From positions 459,120-523,119 of the forward strand of contig CANKYZ010000002.1 of assembly GCA_947488325.1 (NCBI GenBank): a DNA stretch of 64,000 nt. The letters run 5' to 3'. A program made the position numbers and the translations under genes. This DNA is from an uncultured Erythrobacter sp. (GTDB taxonomy: Bacteria > Pseudomonadota > Alphaproteobacteria > Sphingomonadales > Sphingomonadaceae). This document shows, piece by piece, positions 26,935 to 37,120 of this stretch. Each line of letters begins with the position of its first letter. Position 1 is the stretch's first letter. The notes under the pieces are model-generated. The model was given only the letters and a program-made list of their open reading frames with translations, did no database searches and was not told where the DNA came from.

Positions 26935-27725
26935 CCCGCCTCCAAACCGCCTTTTCCAAGCCCCATCCCGCCTTCGTCGCCTTCATCACAGCTGGCGATG
27001 GCGACACGGCGGCCAATCTCGATGCGCTTGCTGCGGGCGGTGCCGATGTGATCGAGCTCGGCATGCCCTTCACCGATCCGATGGCCGATGGTCCGGCGAT
27101 TCAAAGCGCGAACCTCCGCAGCCTCGGCGCCGGCACGACCACCGTTGACGTGCTGCAAATCGCGACGGACTTCCGTGCGCGGCACCCGGATATTCCGTTG
27201 ATCCTTATGGGTTATGCCAATCCGATGATCCGGCGCGGGCCTGAGTGGTTTGCCGATGCCGCCTCCAAAGCTGGCGTCGACGGGGTCATCTGCGTCGATA
27301 TTCCGCCAGAGGAAGACCAAGCGCTTGGCCCGGCCCTGCGCGCCGCCAGCATTGCTCCGATCCGTCTTGCCACGCCCACTACCGATGCCGCACGCTTGCC
27401 GCAGGTGTTGGAGGGATCAGGCGGGTTTCTCTACTACGTCTCCGTCGCGGGGATCACGGGTAAGCAGCAGGCTGCAACTGCCTCTATCGAAAGTGCCGTC
27501 GCCGCGCTCAAAGCTGCTACCGACCTGCCGGTCGCGGTTGGGTTCGGCGTACGCACGCCAGAACAGGCCGCCGCCATTGCTGCGGTCGCGGACGGGGTCG
27601 TGGTTGGCTCCGCATTGGTAGAATTGGTCGGAGAATATGGCCTTGAAGCCCCAGCCAAGCTACAAGAACTAACAACAGCCATGGTCAGCGCGATCAAAGA
27701 AGCCAAAAATTCTGCGCGCGCCTAA
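26931..27725 (+). CDS. trpA: tryptophan synthase alpha subunit
   Basis: TrpA cleaves indole-3-glycerol phosphate and passes indole to TrpB. The 264-residue product has [21 protein letters not shown] with the catalytic Glu, then [12 protein letters not shown] with the catalytic Asp. It also has [13 protein letters not shown] and the phosphate site [11 protein letters not shown]. The normal N-terminus ([17 protein letters not shown]) begins directly after a TTG at 26931. No ATG is available nearby, so TTG is the likely start. A longer frame from 26805 would add 42 residues unlike TrpA. Confidence 0.93.
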   Translation: MTRLQTAFSKPHPAFVAFITAGDGDTAANLDALAAGGADVIELGMPFTDPMADGPAIQSANLRSLGAGTTTVDVLQIATDFRARHPDIPLILMGYANPMIRRGPEWFADAASKAGVDGVICVDIPPEEDQALGPALRAASIAPIRLATPTTDAARLPQVLEGSGGFLYYVSVAGITGKQQAATASIESAVAALKAATDLPVAVGFGVRTPEQAAAIAAVADGVVVGSALVELVGEYGLEAPAKLQELTTAMVSAIKEAKNSARA

Positions 27726-27736
27726 GGGATAATGAA

Positions 27737-28615
27737 ATGAACTGGTTCAACCGCGTCCGCAATTCTTTGGGTTTTAGCGCCGATAAGAAGAGCACCGAAA
27801 AAGACCTCTGGATCAAGTGCAAATCCTGTCAGGAAATGCTCTTTGTCGCTGAATATGAGGAAAATTTGAGCGTCTGCCCGCGTTGTGACCATCATGGGCG
27901 GATCAGCGCAGATATACGTCTGGCGCTGCTGATGGATCACGGATTTGAGTTGTTGCCGCAGCCGCAAGTCACCGAAGATCCGTTGAAGTTCAAAGATTCC
28001 AAGAAATACACCGACCGCCTGAAAGCCGCGCGCGCTGCAAACCCACATGACGATGCCTTTGTGGTGGGTTCGGGCACAATCGAAGACCGTCCAGCTGTGG
28101 TCGGCGTGCAAGATTTTTCGTTTATGGGCGGTTCCATGGGCATGGCTGTCGGTATGGCATTTTGCGCCGGGGCCGAGCGCGCTTTGACGCGCAAATGTCC
28201 CTATGTTGTCGTCACCGCAGCAGGCGGCGCGCGGATGCAGGAAGGTATTCTCAGTCTGATGCAAATGCCGCGTGCAACCGTAATGACGCGGCGTTTGAAA
28301 GCTGCGGGCCTGCCCTATATCGTGGTGCTAACCGACCCAACCACCGGCGGCGTCACAGCAAGTTACGCGATGCTGGGCGATATCCATATTGCTGAACCCG
28401 GCGCGCTCATCGGCTTTGCTGGCCAGCGCGTAATTCAGGACACGATCCGCGAGAAATTGCCAGAAGGATTCCAGCGGGCTGAATACCTGCACAAGCACGG
28501 CATGGTCGACATGGTCGTTCGCCGACATGATTTGAAAGATACGCTCGCAAGTGTGCTCGATTATCTGCAACCTCCGCCTGAAAAAGACTCACCCGTTCTA
28601 AATACAGCGGCCTAA
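27737..28615 (+). CDS. accD: acetyl-CoA carboxylase carboxyltransferase beta subunit
   Basis: AccD forms the carboxyltransferase with AccA in fatty-acid synthesis. The 292-residue product has the N-terminal zinc ribbon with four Cys (C28, C31, C47, C50). The crotonase-like core follows, with [30 protein letters not shown] and [17 protein letters not shown]. It lies 11 bases after trpA and 5 bases before folC, the same order seen in many proteobacteria. Confidence 0.96.
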   Translation: MNWFNRVRNSLGFSADKKSTEKDLWIKCKSCQEMLFVAEYEENLSVCPRCDHHGRISADIRLALLMDHGFELLPQPQVTEDPLKFKDSKKYTDRLKAARAANPHDDAFVVGSGTIEDRPAVVGVQDFSFMGGSMGMAVGMAFCAGAERALTRKCPYVVVTAAGGARMQEGILSLMQMPRATVMTRRLKAAGLPYIVVLTDPTTGGVTASYAMLGDIHIAEPGALIGFAGQRVIQDTIREKLPEGFQRAEYLHKHGMVDMVVRRHDLKDTLASVLDYLQPPPEKDSPVLNTAA

Positions 28616-28620
28616 CCCCT

Positions 28621-29883
28621 ATGCTCGATTTCGGGCGGTCTGATGATGCGCGCGTTTCAGCGCAATTGGATCGGCTTTCCGCGCTGAGTGTTCCGCAAGG
28701 GCGGTTGGGGCTGGAGACGATCCGCGCTTTGATGGAGCGACTGGGCAATCCGCACCGCAAGCTGCCGCCGGTTTTTCATGTAGCGGGGACCAATGGCAAA
28801 GGTTCAGTCTGTGCCTTTCTGCGCGCTATGTTGGAGGCTGATGGGAAACGCGTTCACGTCACCACATCTCCGCATTTGGTGCGTTACAATGAACGTATCC
28901 GAATCGCCGGAAAGTTGATCTCCGATGAGGCATTGGCGGCGCTACTTCAGGAAGTGCTCAACGCCAGTGAGCTTGGGAGCGAAGATCTCGCACCTAGTTT
29001 TTTCGAAGTGACCATCGCCGCAGCCTTCCTCGCTTTCAGCCGAACACCAGCCGACGCCTGCGTAGTCGAAGTTGGCCTGGGCGGACGCTTCGATGCGACC
29101 AATGTGTTAGAGCCCGAAACGCTTGCTGCGTGCGGAATCGCCGCTCTGGGGATCGATCATGAGAAGTTCTTGCTTGCGCCGGAGGACGGCGTGCCGACGG
29201 AGCCCATGGCGCGGATCGCATTTGAGAAGGCAGGCATTGCGAAAACGGACGTGCCGCTGGTGACGATGCAGGGTATTTACTCTTCGGAGGCTGCCGCATC
29301 CATCCAAACATCGGCAGGGCGTGTTGGTGCCCCGCTTCTGGCCTTGAACTTGGACAATCTACCCACGACCGCTTTGGCAGGTAATCACCAATCCAAAAAT
29401 GCCGCTCTGGCAATCGCAATGCTTCGCGCTCAAACCAAGGTCACAATTTGTGATGCTGCCATCAAAGTTGGCCTGCAAACCGTCCATTGGCCCGCACGCC
29501 TCCAGCAGCTTGGCAATGGGCCGCTCACCGCACTCGCAAGGGACCGCAGGATCATCGTGGATGGCGGGCACAATGTGAGCGCAGGAATAACCATTTCTGA
29601 GAGCATTGCAGGTCCGATCCACCTTGTGCTTGGCATGTTAGCGAACAAAGACCCGCGCGCGCTGCTCGATCCACTGGGCGATCGTATTAAAAGCCTGACA
29701 ATCGTTCCAGTGCCTGGCCATGACAGTCACTCAGCGGAAGTCTTTGGCACGCAAGCGCGCGCATCCGACAATCTCGAAGACGCGTTGCTAAATCTACCCT
29801 CAGATAATCACCCCACCCTCATCGCTGGATCACTCTACCTCGCTGGCGAAGCACTAAGACTGAATGATGAGATGCCGGACTAA
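28621..29883 (+). CDS. folC: folylpolyglutamate/dihydrofolate synthase
   Basis: FolC adds glutamate to folates and often makes dihydrofolate too. The 420-residue Mur-ligase-fold protein has the ATP site FHVAGTNGKGSVCAFLRAML, TSPHLVRYNERIRI, EVGLGGRFDATNVL and a C-terminal VDGGHNVSAG motif. It stops one base before the convergent AmpG-like gene stop, so the two genes are tail to tail with no spacer. Confidence 0.94.
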   Translation: MLDFGRSDDARVSAQLDRLSALSVPQGRLGLETIRALMERLGNPHRKLPPVFHVAGTNGKGSVCAFLRAMLEADGKRVHVTTSPHLVRYNERIRIAGKLISDEALAALLQEVLNASELGSEDLAPSFFEVTIAAAFLAFSRTPADACVVEVGLGGRFDATNVLEPETLAACGIAALGIDHEKFLLAPEDGVPTEPMARIAFEKAGIAKTDVPLVTMQGIYSSEAAASIQTSAGRVGAPLLALNLDNLPTTALAGNHQSKNAALAIAMLRAQTKVTICDAAIKVGLQTVHWPARLQQLGNGPLTALARDRRIIVDGGHNVSAGITISESIAGPIHLVLGMLANKDPRALLDPLGDRIKSLTIVPVPGHDSHSAEVFGTQARASDNLEDALLNLPSDNHPTLIAGSLYLAGEALRLNDEMPD

Positions 29884-31287
29884 CTAACTCGGGGCAGGCT
29901 TCGCCTCGTTTGACGAGGGCGGGTCATCTTTATCTTTCTCGGTCTGGCGCACACTCTCAACCACAAAGCCCTTTCGCCACAATACCCACAACAGTGCCAT
30001 GCCGGGAATTGCGATTATCACAGTGAATATCCAAAAACCAATCCAACCGAGGCTTTCCGCGATATACCCTGACGGAGCAGCAAGCCACGTCCGTCCAACA
30101 CCTGCGAAGCTCGAAAACAAAGCGAATTGCGTCGCGGTATAGGCGAGGCTCGATAGGCCTGACAGATACGTCACGAATACCGTTAGCCCAATCCCACTTG
30201 TGAGGTTTTCGGTCCCAACCGCTATCGCGAGCATTATTGGTGAATGTCCGACCATGGCCAGGATCACGAACATGAAATTGGACAGCATCATCAGCAAACC
30301 AGAAATGACCAGCGCCCGTCCCATTCCGAGCCAAGCGATAAATGGCCCCCCTAACGCTGATCCAACTATCAACGCGCCAAAGCCGATAAATTTGTTGATC
30401 GTAATGAACTCTGTGTCAGTAAAACCAAGCTCTACAATCATTGGGTTGAGCATGCCCTGACCCATTGCATCGCCAACTTTGTAGATCAGCACGAACAGCA
30501 GAATGAGGACCGCGCCCTTACGTCCGAGAAATTCCCTGAACGGATTGACGACAGTCTCTAGCAACCAGGTCGAAAATTTCTGCCCGGCAGCGCGTGCTGA
30601 ACTGGGATCATACCGCCCTGCTCCCGCCCAAAGCGCGCCAAGCGCCGCTGGCAACACAAGGAAGCTAGTGACGCCGTATGCCATGGCCCAACCGATGTCA
30701 TATCCTTCAGTTGAAGCGAGGTAGATCGTACCGGCACCGGCAAGGAGATTACCCGTCCGATAGCCGAACTGGTTCATCGCGGTCCCGTGTGCCATTTCTT
30801 CATCAGACAAAATTTCAATGCGATAGGCGTCGATCACAATATCCTGCGTTGCAGAAAGAAATGCGACTATGATTGCCCAAACCGCAAAGGCGCCGAGATC
30901 ACCATTGGTCGGATTGCTTGTCCCTAGCTGCCAAAGCGCAAGCACAAGCGCGCCCTGCACCAGAAACAACCATGCTCGCCGCTGCCCCAGCCAATCGGTC
31001 AAAAACGGGATGCGGGTCTTGTCCACCAATGGCGCCCAGAGAAATTTGAGCGTGTAAGGGGTCGTCAGTCCGATGGCAAAGCCGATCGTGGATTTGTCGA
31101 TCCCCACCTTACTCAGCCAAAACGTCATCGTTCCCAGCAATAGTGTAAGCGGGAAGCCGGACGAAATGCCGAGCAAGAACGCCACAAATGGCATCTTCCG
31201 GCGATAGGGAGCAAAGGCGGGCACGATAAAAGCCAACCCCACCACGGCGGCGATGACCCCAAACAGTATGACCGTACTCCAGCCCAT
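29884..31287 (-). CDS. AmpG-like major facilitator permease
   Basis: The 467-residue product has about 12 to 14 membrane helices with MFS loops. It contains [36 protein letters not shown] and [17 protein letters not shown], which are AmpG features. AmpG imports GlcNAc-anhydro-muropeptides for peptidoglycan recycling. Whether this copy does so cannot be judged. I start at the ATG at 31287, with AAGGAC 10 bases upstream. Twelve codons further upstream another ATG exists. Confidence 0.85.
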   Translation of the reverse strand: MGWSTVILFGVIAAVVGLAFIVPAFAPYRRKMPFVAFLLGISSGFPLTLLLGTMTFWLSKVGIDKSTIGFAIGLTTPYTLKFLWAPLVDKTRIPFLTDWLGQRRAWLFLVQGALVLALWQLGTSNPTNGDLGAFAVWAIIVAFLSATQDIVIDAYRIEILSDEEMAHGTAMNQFGYRTGNLLAGAGTIYLASTEGYDIGWAMAYGVTSFLVLPAALGALWAGAGRYDPSSARAAGQKFSTWLLETVVNPFREFLGRKGAVLILLFVLIYKVGDAMGQGMLNPMIVELGFTDTEFITINKFIGFGALIVGSALGGPFIAWLGMGRALVISGLLMMLSNFMFVILAMVGHSPIMLAIAVGTENLTSGIGLTVFVTYLSGLSSLAYTATQFALFSSFAGVGRTWLAAPSGYIAESLGWIGFWIFTVIIAIPGMALLWVLWRKGFVVESVRQTEKDKDDPPSSNEAKPAPS

Positions 31288-31362
31288 AATCGAACATGTC
31301 CTTTTGCTTTGGCGGTGTTTCATGCCACACTAACCTTGGATAGGCCGGATAGGAAAGCCGCG

Positions 31363-32523
31363 ATGAACGCCCCAACAACAAATGTACCCACTTTGCGTGC
31401 CATGCCGGGCCAAATCGCGCTGGCAGAGGCAATCCGCGATGGAAAAACGCGCGGTAGCGACAAGATCGAGAGCGTTCCGGCCAGCCGGTACACCGACCCT
31501 GATCACTTTGTGCGTGAGAAAGCGGCGCTGTTTGACCGACTCCCGCAAGTGCTGGCGCCGAGCGCGCTATTGCCCGATCCTGGCATGGCGGTTCCGCATG
31601 ATGCCACAGGCCGCCCGCTGCTGATCACCCGCGATGCAGACGGGACGGCGCATGTCTTCCTCAATGTTTGTCGCCACCGGGGCACTCGGTTGGTTGAAGG
31701 CGATGATATTCAATGCGCAAAGCGGCTAGTCTGCCCTTACCACGCATGGACTTATAAGCTGGACGGGAAGCTGCTCGCATTACCCCGGCCTGAGACGTTC
31801 CCAGGTCTAGATAAGGGCGAACACGGCCTGATCGAATTGCCGAGTTTGGAAGCTGGCGGGCTGATCTGGTTTTCGCCGGATCAAGGTGCCGATTTTTCCG
31901 ATGCCAGTCTTATTAGCGAAGACTTCACCGCATTCGGAATGCCAGGCGCGCATCTCTTTCGGCGCAAGACTCACACAGTTCGCGGCAATTGGAAGCTGAT
32001 CATGGATGCCTTTCTAGAAAGCTACCATGTCACCCGGCTCCACGCGAACACGATAGGCCCCTTCTTCAAAGATGGTGTGACGTCAGGCGACCGTATCGGT
32101 CCGCATATGCGATCGGCGGTTGGGCGGCTGGAAGAAATGGAAACGATCGACTTTACCGATATGGATGCAATGCGCCGCGTCGTGACCTTTGCCTATCAAT
32201 TGCTGCCGGGAACAGTGATTGTACCCAGCCCCGATTACGTCAATGTCATGGTGCTGATGCCGCAATCACACGGTTTAACTCTGGTCGAAGACTTCATGCT
32301 GATCCCCGAAGAACCCAAGACGGAAAAGGCTCGGGATCACTGGGAGCGCAGCTGGAACCTGCTCGACGGCGGCGTGTTTGCAAGCGAAGATTTCCGCGCA
32401 GCCGAACTGGGCCAGCAAGGTTTGGAAAGCGGCGCAATCACCGATCTGACGCTCGGCACATTGGAAGGCGGCATCGCGCACTTTGATGCGATTGTGCAGG
32501 ACAGCTTGCGGGACGTGAATTGA
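31363..32523 (+). CDS. Rieske [2Fe-2S] aromatic-ring-hydroxylating oxygenase alpha subunit-like
   Basis: The 386-residue product has a Rieske cluster site with C103-x-H105 and C124-x2-H127 ([11 protein letters not shown] and [10 protein letters not shown]). A catalytic domain follows with [23 protein letters not shown], the mononuclear iron His pair. The substrate is unknown. This family includes oxygenases for aromatic acids, choline and carnitine. No ferredoxin reductase or beta subunit lies next to it. AGGAAA precedes the ATG, and the gene diverges from the AmpG-like gene. Confidence 0.86.
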   Translation: MNAPTTNVPTLRAMPGQIALAEAIRDGKTRGSDKIESVPASRYTDPDHFVREKAALFDRLPQVLAPSALLPDPGMAVPHDATGRPLLITRDADGTAHVFLNVCRHRGTRLVEGDDIQCAKRLVCPYHAWTYKLDGKLLALPRPETFPGLDKGEHGLIELPSLEAGGLIWFSPDQGADFSDASLISEDFTAFGMPGAHLFRRKTHTVRGNWKLIMDAFLESYHVTRLHANTIGPFFKDGVTSGDRIGPHMRSAVGRLEEMETIDFTDMDAMRRVVTFAYQLLPGTVIVPSPDYVNVMVLMPQSHGLTLVEDFMLIPEEPKTEKARDHWERSWNLLDGGVFASEDFRAAELGQQGLESGAITDLTLGTLEGGIAHFDAIVQDSLRDVN

Positions 32524-32540
32524 GCGCGTAATCGCGCCCC

Positions 32541-33359
32541 ATGCCCACCAACCCCAAAAAATCAGAAGATCGCCCCGAAGGCGACCGAATTGCCAAGCTC
32601 TTGGCGCGCGCTGGTATTGCCAGCCGCCGAGAGATCGAACGGATGATTGCCGAAGGGCGCATCACATTGCATGGCAAAGCGGTCGAAACCCCCGCGACTT
32701 TTCTCACCAGCCTGCGCGGAGTCAGTGTTGATGGTAAAGCAGTTGGCCCGGCTGAACCTTCGCAGCTTTACGCGTTTCACAAACCCACCGGCCTATTGAC
32801 CGCAGAGCGCGATTTCACAGGCCGTGCGACAATTTATGACGCACTGGTCAACGCGCTGCCGCAAGGTACGCCGCGCGTGATGCCAATTGGCAGGCTTGAT
32901 CTGAACACCGAAGGGCTGCTTCTGCTAACCAATGATGGCGGGCTGAAACGCAAGATGGAACTGCCCACCAGCGGAATCCCGCGCACCTACCGCGCGCGAG
33001 CATTTGGTGATGTGTCACAGGAACAGCTCGAATCGCTCGCCGATGGCGTGGAGATTGAGGGCGTTCGCTATGGTTCTATCAATGCCAATATGGAGCGGTC
33101 CGCTGGCCGCAACCAGTGGATCGAGGTGGTTATCACCGAAGGCAAGAACCGAGAAGTTCGCCACGTTCTCGAATATCTGGGGCTGAAAGTGAACCGCCTG
33201 ATCCGGACAGCCTATGGTCCATTTGAGCTTGCCGATTTGCCGCGCGGACAGGCTGTGCGTATTCGCAAGGGTGATTTGGATCGGTTTGTCAGTACGCTGA
33301 AACAAAATCAGAAAACCGCCCACAAGCAGGGCGGCACTCCAGAGAATCCCAGCGCATGA
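32541..33359 (+). CDS. RsuA/RluB-type rRNA pseudouridine synthase
   Basis: The 272-residue product has an N-terminal S4 RNA-binding domain (KLLARAGIASRREIERMIAE). The RsuA-family catalytic core contains GRLDLNTEGLLLLTNDG, with the nucleophile Asp in GRLDLNTEG, and GKNREVRHVLEYLGLKVNRL. By type it modifies rRNA uridine, most like RluB. It overlaps rsmD by ATGA, so two rRNA-modification genes are coupled. Confidence 0.9.
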   Translation: MPTNPKKSEDRPEGDRIAKLLARAGIASRREIERMIAEGRITLHGKAVETPATFLTSLRGVSVDGKAVGPAEPSQLYAFHKPTGLLTAERDFTGRATIYDALVNALPQGTPRVMPIGRLDLNTEGLLLLTNDGGLKRKMELPTSGIPRTYRARAFGDVSQEQLESLADGVEIEGVRYGSINANMERSAGRNQWIEVVITEGKNREVRHVLEYLGLKVNRLIRTAYGPFELADLPRGQAVRIRKGDLDRFVSTLKQNQKTAHKQGGTPENPSA

Positions 33360-33955
33360 GAATTATCGCAGGTGAATGGCGCGGACGTAAACTGACTGCT
33401 CCCAAAGGCGATTCGACACGCCCGACCGCTGACCGCACGCGGGAAACGTTGTTTTCGATGCTGACCAGCAGGCTCGGCAATTTCGAAGAACTGCGCGTGG
33501 CTGATCTGTTTGCCGGATCGGGCGCGCTTGGCCTTGAGGCATTGTCGCGCGGCGCTGCACATTGCTTGTTTGTTGAAAATGATCGCGGCGCTGTTGATTC
33601 AATCAACGCGAATATCAGCACATTTGATGCGCGTGGACGGACCACTGTCGAAACAGGATCTGTAATGCATATGCGCGCGGCGCGGGGGCCGGTTGACCTG
33701 CTGCTGCTCGACCCGCCCTATCGCACCGGCGCAGGCGAAGTCGCGCTTGATCGATTGCTCCGACTTGGTTGGGTCGGCGATGCGACTTGGGTTGCGCTTG
33801 AAACCGCATTCAATGAAGAACCGTCGATTAAGGGCTTTTCGATAGAGACATCCCGCCGGATCGGCAAGGGTCGGCTCACGTTGTTAAGGCGCGAGCCTAC
33901 CCCTGCCGCCGGCACTGATGACACGCCAGACAGCACTGACGCTCTCCCCACGTGA
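33356..33955 (+). CDS. rsmD: 16S rRNA (guanine(966)-N(2))-methyltransferase RsmD
   Basis: The 199-residue product starts MRIIAGEWRGRKLTAPKG, a typical RsmD N-terminus. It has PTADRTRETLFSML, the SAM-binding DLFAGSGALGLEALSRGA and the catalytic LLLLDPPYRTG (DPPY). It methylates m2G966 of 16S rRNA. The start overlaps the upstream pseudouridine synthase by 4 bases. Confidence 0.93.
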   Translation: MRIIAGEWRGRKLTAPKGDSTRPTADRTRETLFSMLTSRLGNFEELRVADLFAGSGALGLEALSRGAAHCLFVENDRGAVDSINANISTFDARGRTTVETGSVMHMRAARGPVDLLLLDPPYRTGAGEVALDRLLRLGWVGDATWVALETAFNEEPSIKGFSIETSRRIGKGRLTLLRREPTPAAGTDDTPDSTDALPT

Positions 33956-33980
33956 CCACCTAACGCAGGGTAGTCAGCGC

Positions 33981-34346
33981 CTAACCCTCTGGCGGCGGGT
34001 TGGATGCCCGCGATTCAATCCGACCCCAAGCGGCCTCTCTTTCCGGACCAGTCATTGCGGTGATGGCAATCTTGTCCTCATCACTCAGCCGCCAGAACAC
34101 CATCTGACGGTCTGGTGTAAGCGACCAGTAGTAAGACTGCGTCTCAGCAGGCCAAAGCTCATATTCAGCTTGCTTTTCGCTGGACCAAATATCGAATTCA
34201 GCCTTTTGGTCCGGGCCTAACTCACCGCTTGCTTGCACCGCGATTGTGGTGATTGCGCTGCTTGTATTGGCGGCAACAGGTGCTGTTGCAACCAATCCGA
34301 CTGTAACTGCTGCAACGGCAAACAGGTAGATATGTGATTTACGCAT
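33981..34346 (-). CDS. exported protein with Trp-containing tandem repeats
   Basis: The 121-residue product starts at 34346 behind a strong AAGGAGAAT site. It has a Sec signal (IYLFAVAAVTVGLVATAPVAA). The mature part carries four 11-12-residue units with regular Trp (KAEFDIWSSEKQ, AEYELWPAETQ, SYYWSLTPDRQ, MVFWRLSDEDK), then AITAMTGPEREAAWGRIE. I know no function. It is convergent with rsmD. Confidence 0.7.
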   Translation of the reverse strand: MRKSHIYLFAVAAVTVGLVATAPVAANTSSAITTIAVQASGELGPDQKAEFDIWSSEKQAEYELWPAETQSYYWSLTPDRQMVFWRLSDEDKIAITAMTGPEREAAWGRIESRASNPPPEG

Positions 34347-34625
34347 TGGGGATTCTCCTTGTGACCATTCCCATGCGTGAACGAACGCGGTCTTGTCCGA
34401 AAAAACGGACCCCTTGATCCGGACGAGCCATAATTGGCAGCTATTCCAGTTGGTTGTAAGGGCACACATCAACTCGCAACGCGCGCAGCGCACGGGCCGG
34501 CGAGAGGTGTTGCGAAAACAGGCTAAGACGAAATTGACGCGGAATTGCATCGATTTCCGGGGACGGCAGCGTGTCATGGAGGTGCGCTGAGAGGCGCAAT
34601 ATGCGACCTTGCACCGATTGCCTTT

Positions 34626-34640
34626 GTTCTCTAATTGTTC
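34626..34640 (+). promoter_or_regulatory. LexA-type SOS box before the UvrD-like helicase gene
   Basis: GTTC-TCTAATT-GTTC is a perfect alphaproteobacterial LexA direct repeat (GTTC-N7-GTTC). It ends 10 bases before the helicase ATG. A match of this size is expected a couple of times by chance in 64 kb on two strands. The position before a DNA repair helicase makes it credible. Confidence 0.6.
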
Positions 34641-34650
34641 GCATACCATT

Positions 34651-36966
34651 ATGAACCAGAACCCCGCCCCTTCTGCCAATTCCGGCCCGCCTGACGGAAC
34701 CGTTCCGCCCTATGCTGCGCAGCTCAATGCACCGCAGCGTGACGCTGTTTTGACCACCGAAGGCCCGGTCTTGATGCTGGCCGGAGCAGGCACGGGAAAG
34801 ACCGCAGCCCTCACCGCCAGGCTGGCGCATTTGGTTGCGACGCAGCGCGCGTGGCCCAGTCAGATCCTGTGCGTCACTTTCACCAACAAAGCCGCGCGCG
34901 AGATGCGCGACCGTGTCAGCCAACATCTTGGGCCTAGCAGCGAAGCGATTCAGTGGCTGGGTACGTTCCATTCGATCTGTGCAAAGATGCTGCGCCGCCA
35001 TGCAGAATTGGTCGGTCTGCAATCGAACTACACAATCATCGACACCGATGATCAATTGCGGCTGCTGAAACAGCTGATCAACAACAATGAGATTGATGAT
35101 AAGCGCTGGCCCGCTCGCCAATTGGCCGGATTGATCGATCGTTGGAAGAATCGCGGCCTAAATCCCGATGAATTGGATGCGGGTGAGAATGAAGCCTATG
35201 CCAACGGACTTGGGCAGCAGATGTACCAGCAATATCAGGATCGGATGAAGGCGCTGAATGCGTGCGATTTCGGCGATTTGATGCTGCATGTGCTCAATAT
35301 CTTCCGTAAGCACAATGATGTTTTGGCTGAGTATCAGCAGCGCTTTAAGTACATTTTGGTTGACGAATATCAGGACACCAATGCCGTCCAATATCTGTGG
35401 CTGCGATTGCTAGCGCAGAGTCATAAGAATATCTGCGTGGTGGGCGACGATGACCAGTCGATCTATTCATGGCGGGGGGCAGAGGTTGCCAATATCCTGC
35501 GATTTGAAAAGGACTTCCCCGGCGCGCATGTTGTCCGACTCGAACAAAATTACCGCTCCACTCCGCATATCCTTGGCGCGGCATCGGGGCTGATTCGAGC
35601 CAATAGCGAGCGCCACGATAAGACGCTTTGGACCGAGACTAATGGCGGAGACAAAGTCCGCGTTATCGGCGTGTGGGATGCTCCTGAAGAAGCACGGCGC
35701 GTTGGTGAAGAGATTGAGCAGTTGGAGGGTGAAGGCGCGCCATTGGACAAGGTCGCGATCCTTGTGCGCGCGCAATATCAGACGCGCGAATTTGAAGACC
35801 GCTTTATCCAGATCGGGATCAATTACCGGATCATTGGCGGCTTTCGTTTTTACGAGCGTGCCGAAATCCGCGATGCGCTCGCCTATCTGCGAGTAATTGC
35901 GCAGCCTCAGGATGACCTGGCGTTTGAGCGGATCTATAATCAACCGAAACGCGGACTGGGTTCCAAAACGCTCGAAAAAATGCACCAACATGCGCGGGCC
36001 ACCAATCTGCCCCTCGTCGCGGCTTCGCTGCAATTGGCGGATAGCGATGAATTGCCCAAACGCGCGGCGAGTACGATTGGCGGATTGCTGCGCAATTTCC
36101 TAAGCTGGCGCGAAGCCGCCGAAGTAATGACGCCAGCGGACCTGCTGCGGCTCGTTCTCGATGAAAGCGGTTATGGCGAAATGCTATCAAGAGACCGCAG
36201 CGCAGAAAGCGCAGGCCGCGCAGAAAACCTCTCAGAACTCTCACGGGCGATGGAGGAGTACGAGACGCTCGGCGACTTCCTTGAACACGTATCGCTGGTG
36301 ATGGACAATGATCGCAGCGATTCGGAGGAAACCATCACGATTATGACGATCCACGGGTCCAAAGGTCTAGAGTTCGACCATGTTTTCTGTGTCGGTTGGG
36401 AAGAAGGCGTGTTCCCCAGCCAGCGCGCAATTGACGAAGGAGGCCTTGCATCCCTGGAGGAAGAACGCCGCCTCGCTTATGTCGCGATCACCCGCGCGCG
36501 GCGCCGGTGCATCATTCTGCACGCGGCAAACCGGCGGATTTACGGGCAATGGACCAGCTCGATCCCCTCCCGCTTTATCGAAGAATTGCCCGATGAACAT
36601 GTCGATTCTGAGAGCACCCTGACCGGCGGAGCGTCATTGTGGCAAGCGAATTGGTCCGAAAACGATGACCCGTTCGCCCATGTCGCTCGCGACCGCCCTG
36701 ATCGCGCGCAAACACGCGGGCCCGGATGGCGCCGCGCTGTCTCCACCGGATACGAAACGCAGCAAAAACGATTGGCAGAACCCGGCCGCTCAGCCGCCAG
36801 CTTCGCCGCGAAACCCCGCAACGACATCACAATCGGCGCAATGGTGGAGCATGCAAAGTTCGGCACAGGCTGTGTGATCGATCAGGAAGGCAATAAACTC
36901 ACCATCCAGTTTGAGGACGCGGGTGAGAAGCGCGTGATTGATAGCTTCGTGACGGTTGTGGGGTGA
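34651..36966 (+). CDS. uvrD: UvrD/PcrA-type DNA helicase
   Basis: The 771-residue SF1A helicase starts MNQNPAPSANSG. It has LNAPQRDAVLTTEGPVLMLAG with the Walker A GAGTGKT at 45-51, TFTNKAAREMRDRV, Walker B VDEYQDTNAVQ, VGDDDQSIYSWRGA, EQNYRSTP, TIMTIHGSKGLEFDHVF and the C-terminal VAITRARRR. The tail ends with a Tudor-like segment (GAMVEHAKFGTGCVIDQEG). UvrD/PcrA enzymes act in excision and mismatch repair. A perfect SOS box lies just upstream. Confidence 0.93.
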   Translation: MNQNPAPSANSGPPDGTVPPYAAQLNAPQRDAVLTTEGPVLMLAGAGTGKTAALTARLAHLVATQRAWPSQILCVTFTNKAAREMRDRVSQHLGPSSEAIQWLGTFHSICAKMLRRHAELVGLQSNYTIIDTDDQLRLLKQLINNNEIDDKRWPARQLAGLIDRWKNRGLNPDELDAGENEAYANGLGQQMYQQYQDRMKALNACDFGDLMLHVLNIFRKHNDVLAEYQQRFKYILVDEYQDTNAVQYLWLRLLAQSHKNICVVGDDDQSIYSWRGAEVANILRFEKDFPGAHVVRLEQNYRSTPHILGAASGLIRANSERHDKTLWTETNGGDKVRVIGVWDAPEEARRVGEEIEQLEGEGAPLDKVAILVRAQYQTREFEDRFIQIGINYRIIGGFRFYERAEIRDALAYLRVIAQPQDDLAFERIYNQPKRGLGSKTLEKMHQHARATNLPLVAASLQLADSDELPKRAASTIGGLLRNFLSWREAAEVMTPADLLRLVLDESGYGEMLSRDRSAESAGRAENLSELSRAMEEYETLGDFLEHVSLVMDNDRSDSEETITIMTIHGSKGLEFDHVFCVGWEEGVFPSQRAIDEGGLASLEEERRLAYVAITRARRRCIILHAANRRIYGQWTSSIPSRFIEELPDEHVDSESTLTGGASLWQANWSENDDPFAHVARDRPDRAQTRGPGWRRAVSTGYETQQKRLAEPGRSAASFAAKPRNDITIGAMVEHAKFGTGCVIDQEGNKLTIQFEDAGEKRVIDSFVTVVG

Positions 36967-37120
36967 ATTCCTAATGGTCAGATTGAAAAACACGATCTGC
37001 ATTTCTGACCGCGCCGCAAACACCGTCCAAGTTTTGACGTCAGGCATTTAACCGAACTCAGTTAACTGGGTATTCACAGTGCTATCCCCAGGAATGAAGC
37101 AAGGGAAAAGGCGTAAGCAT

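Noticed and set aside
36975..37009. GGTCAGA/TCTGACC inverted repeat after the UvrD-like gene, considered as a terminator
   Set aside because: The loop is long (about 21 bases) and there is no T-run.
37048..37065. TTAA-N10-TTAA, considered as a CtrA site
   Set aside because: CtrA sites need a 7-base spacer. This spacer is 10.
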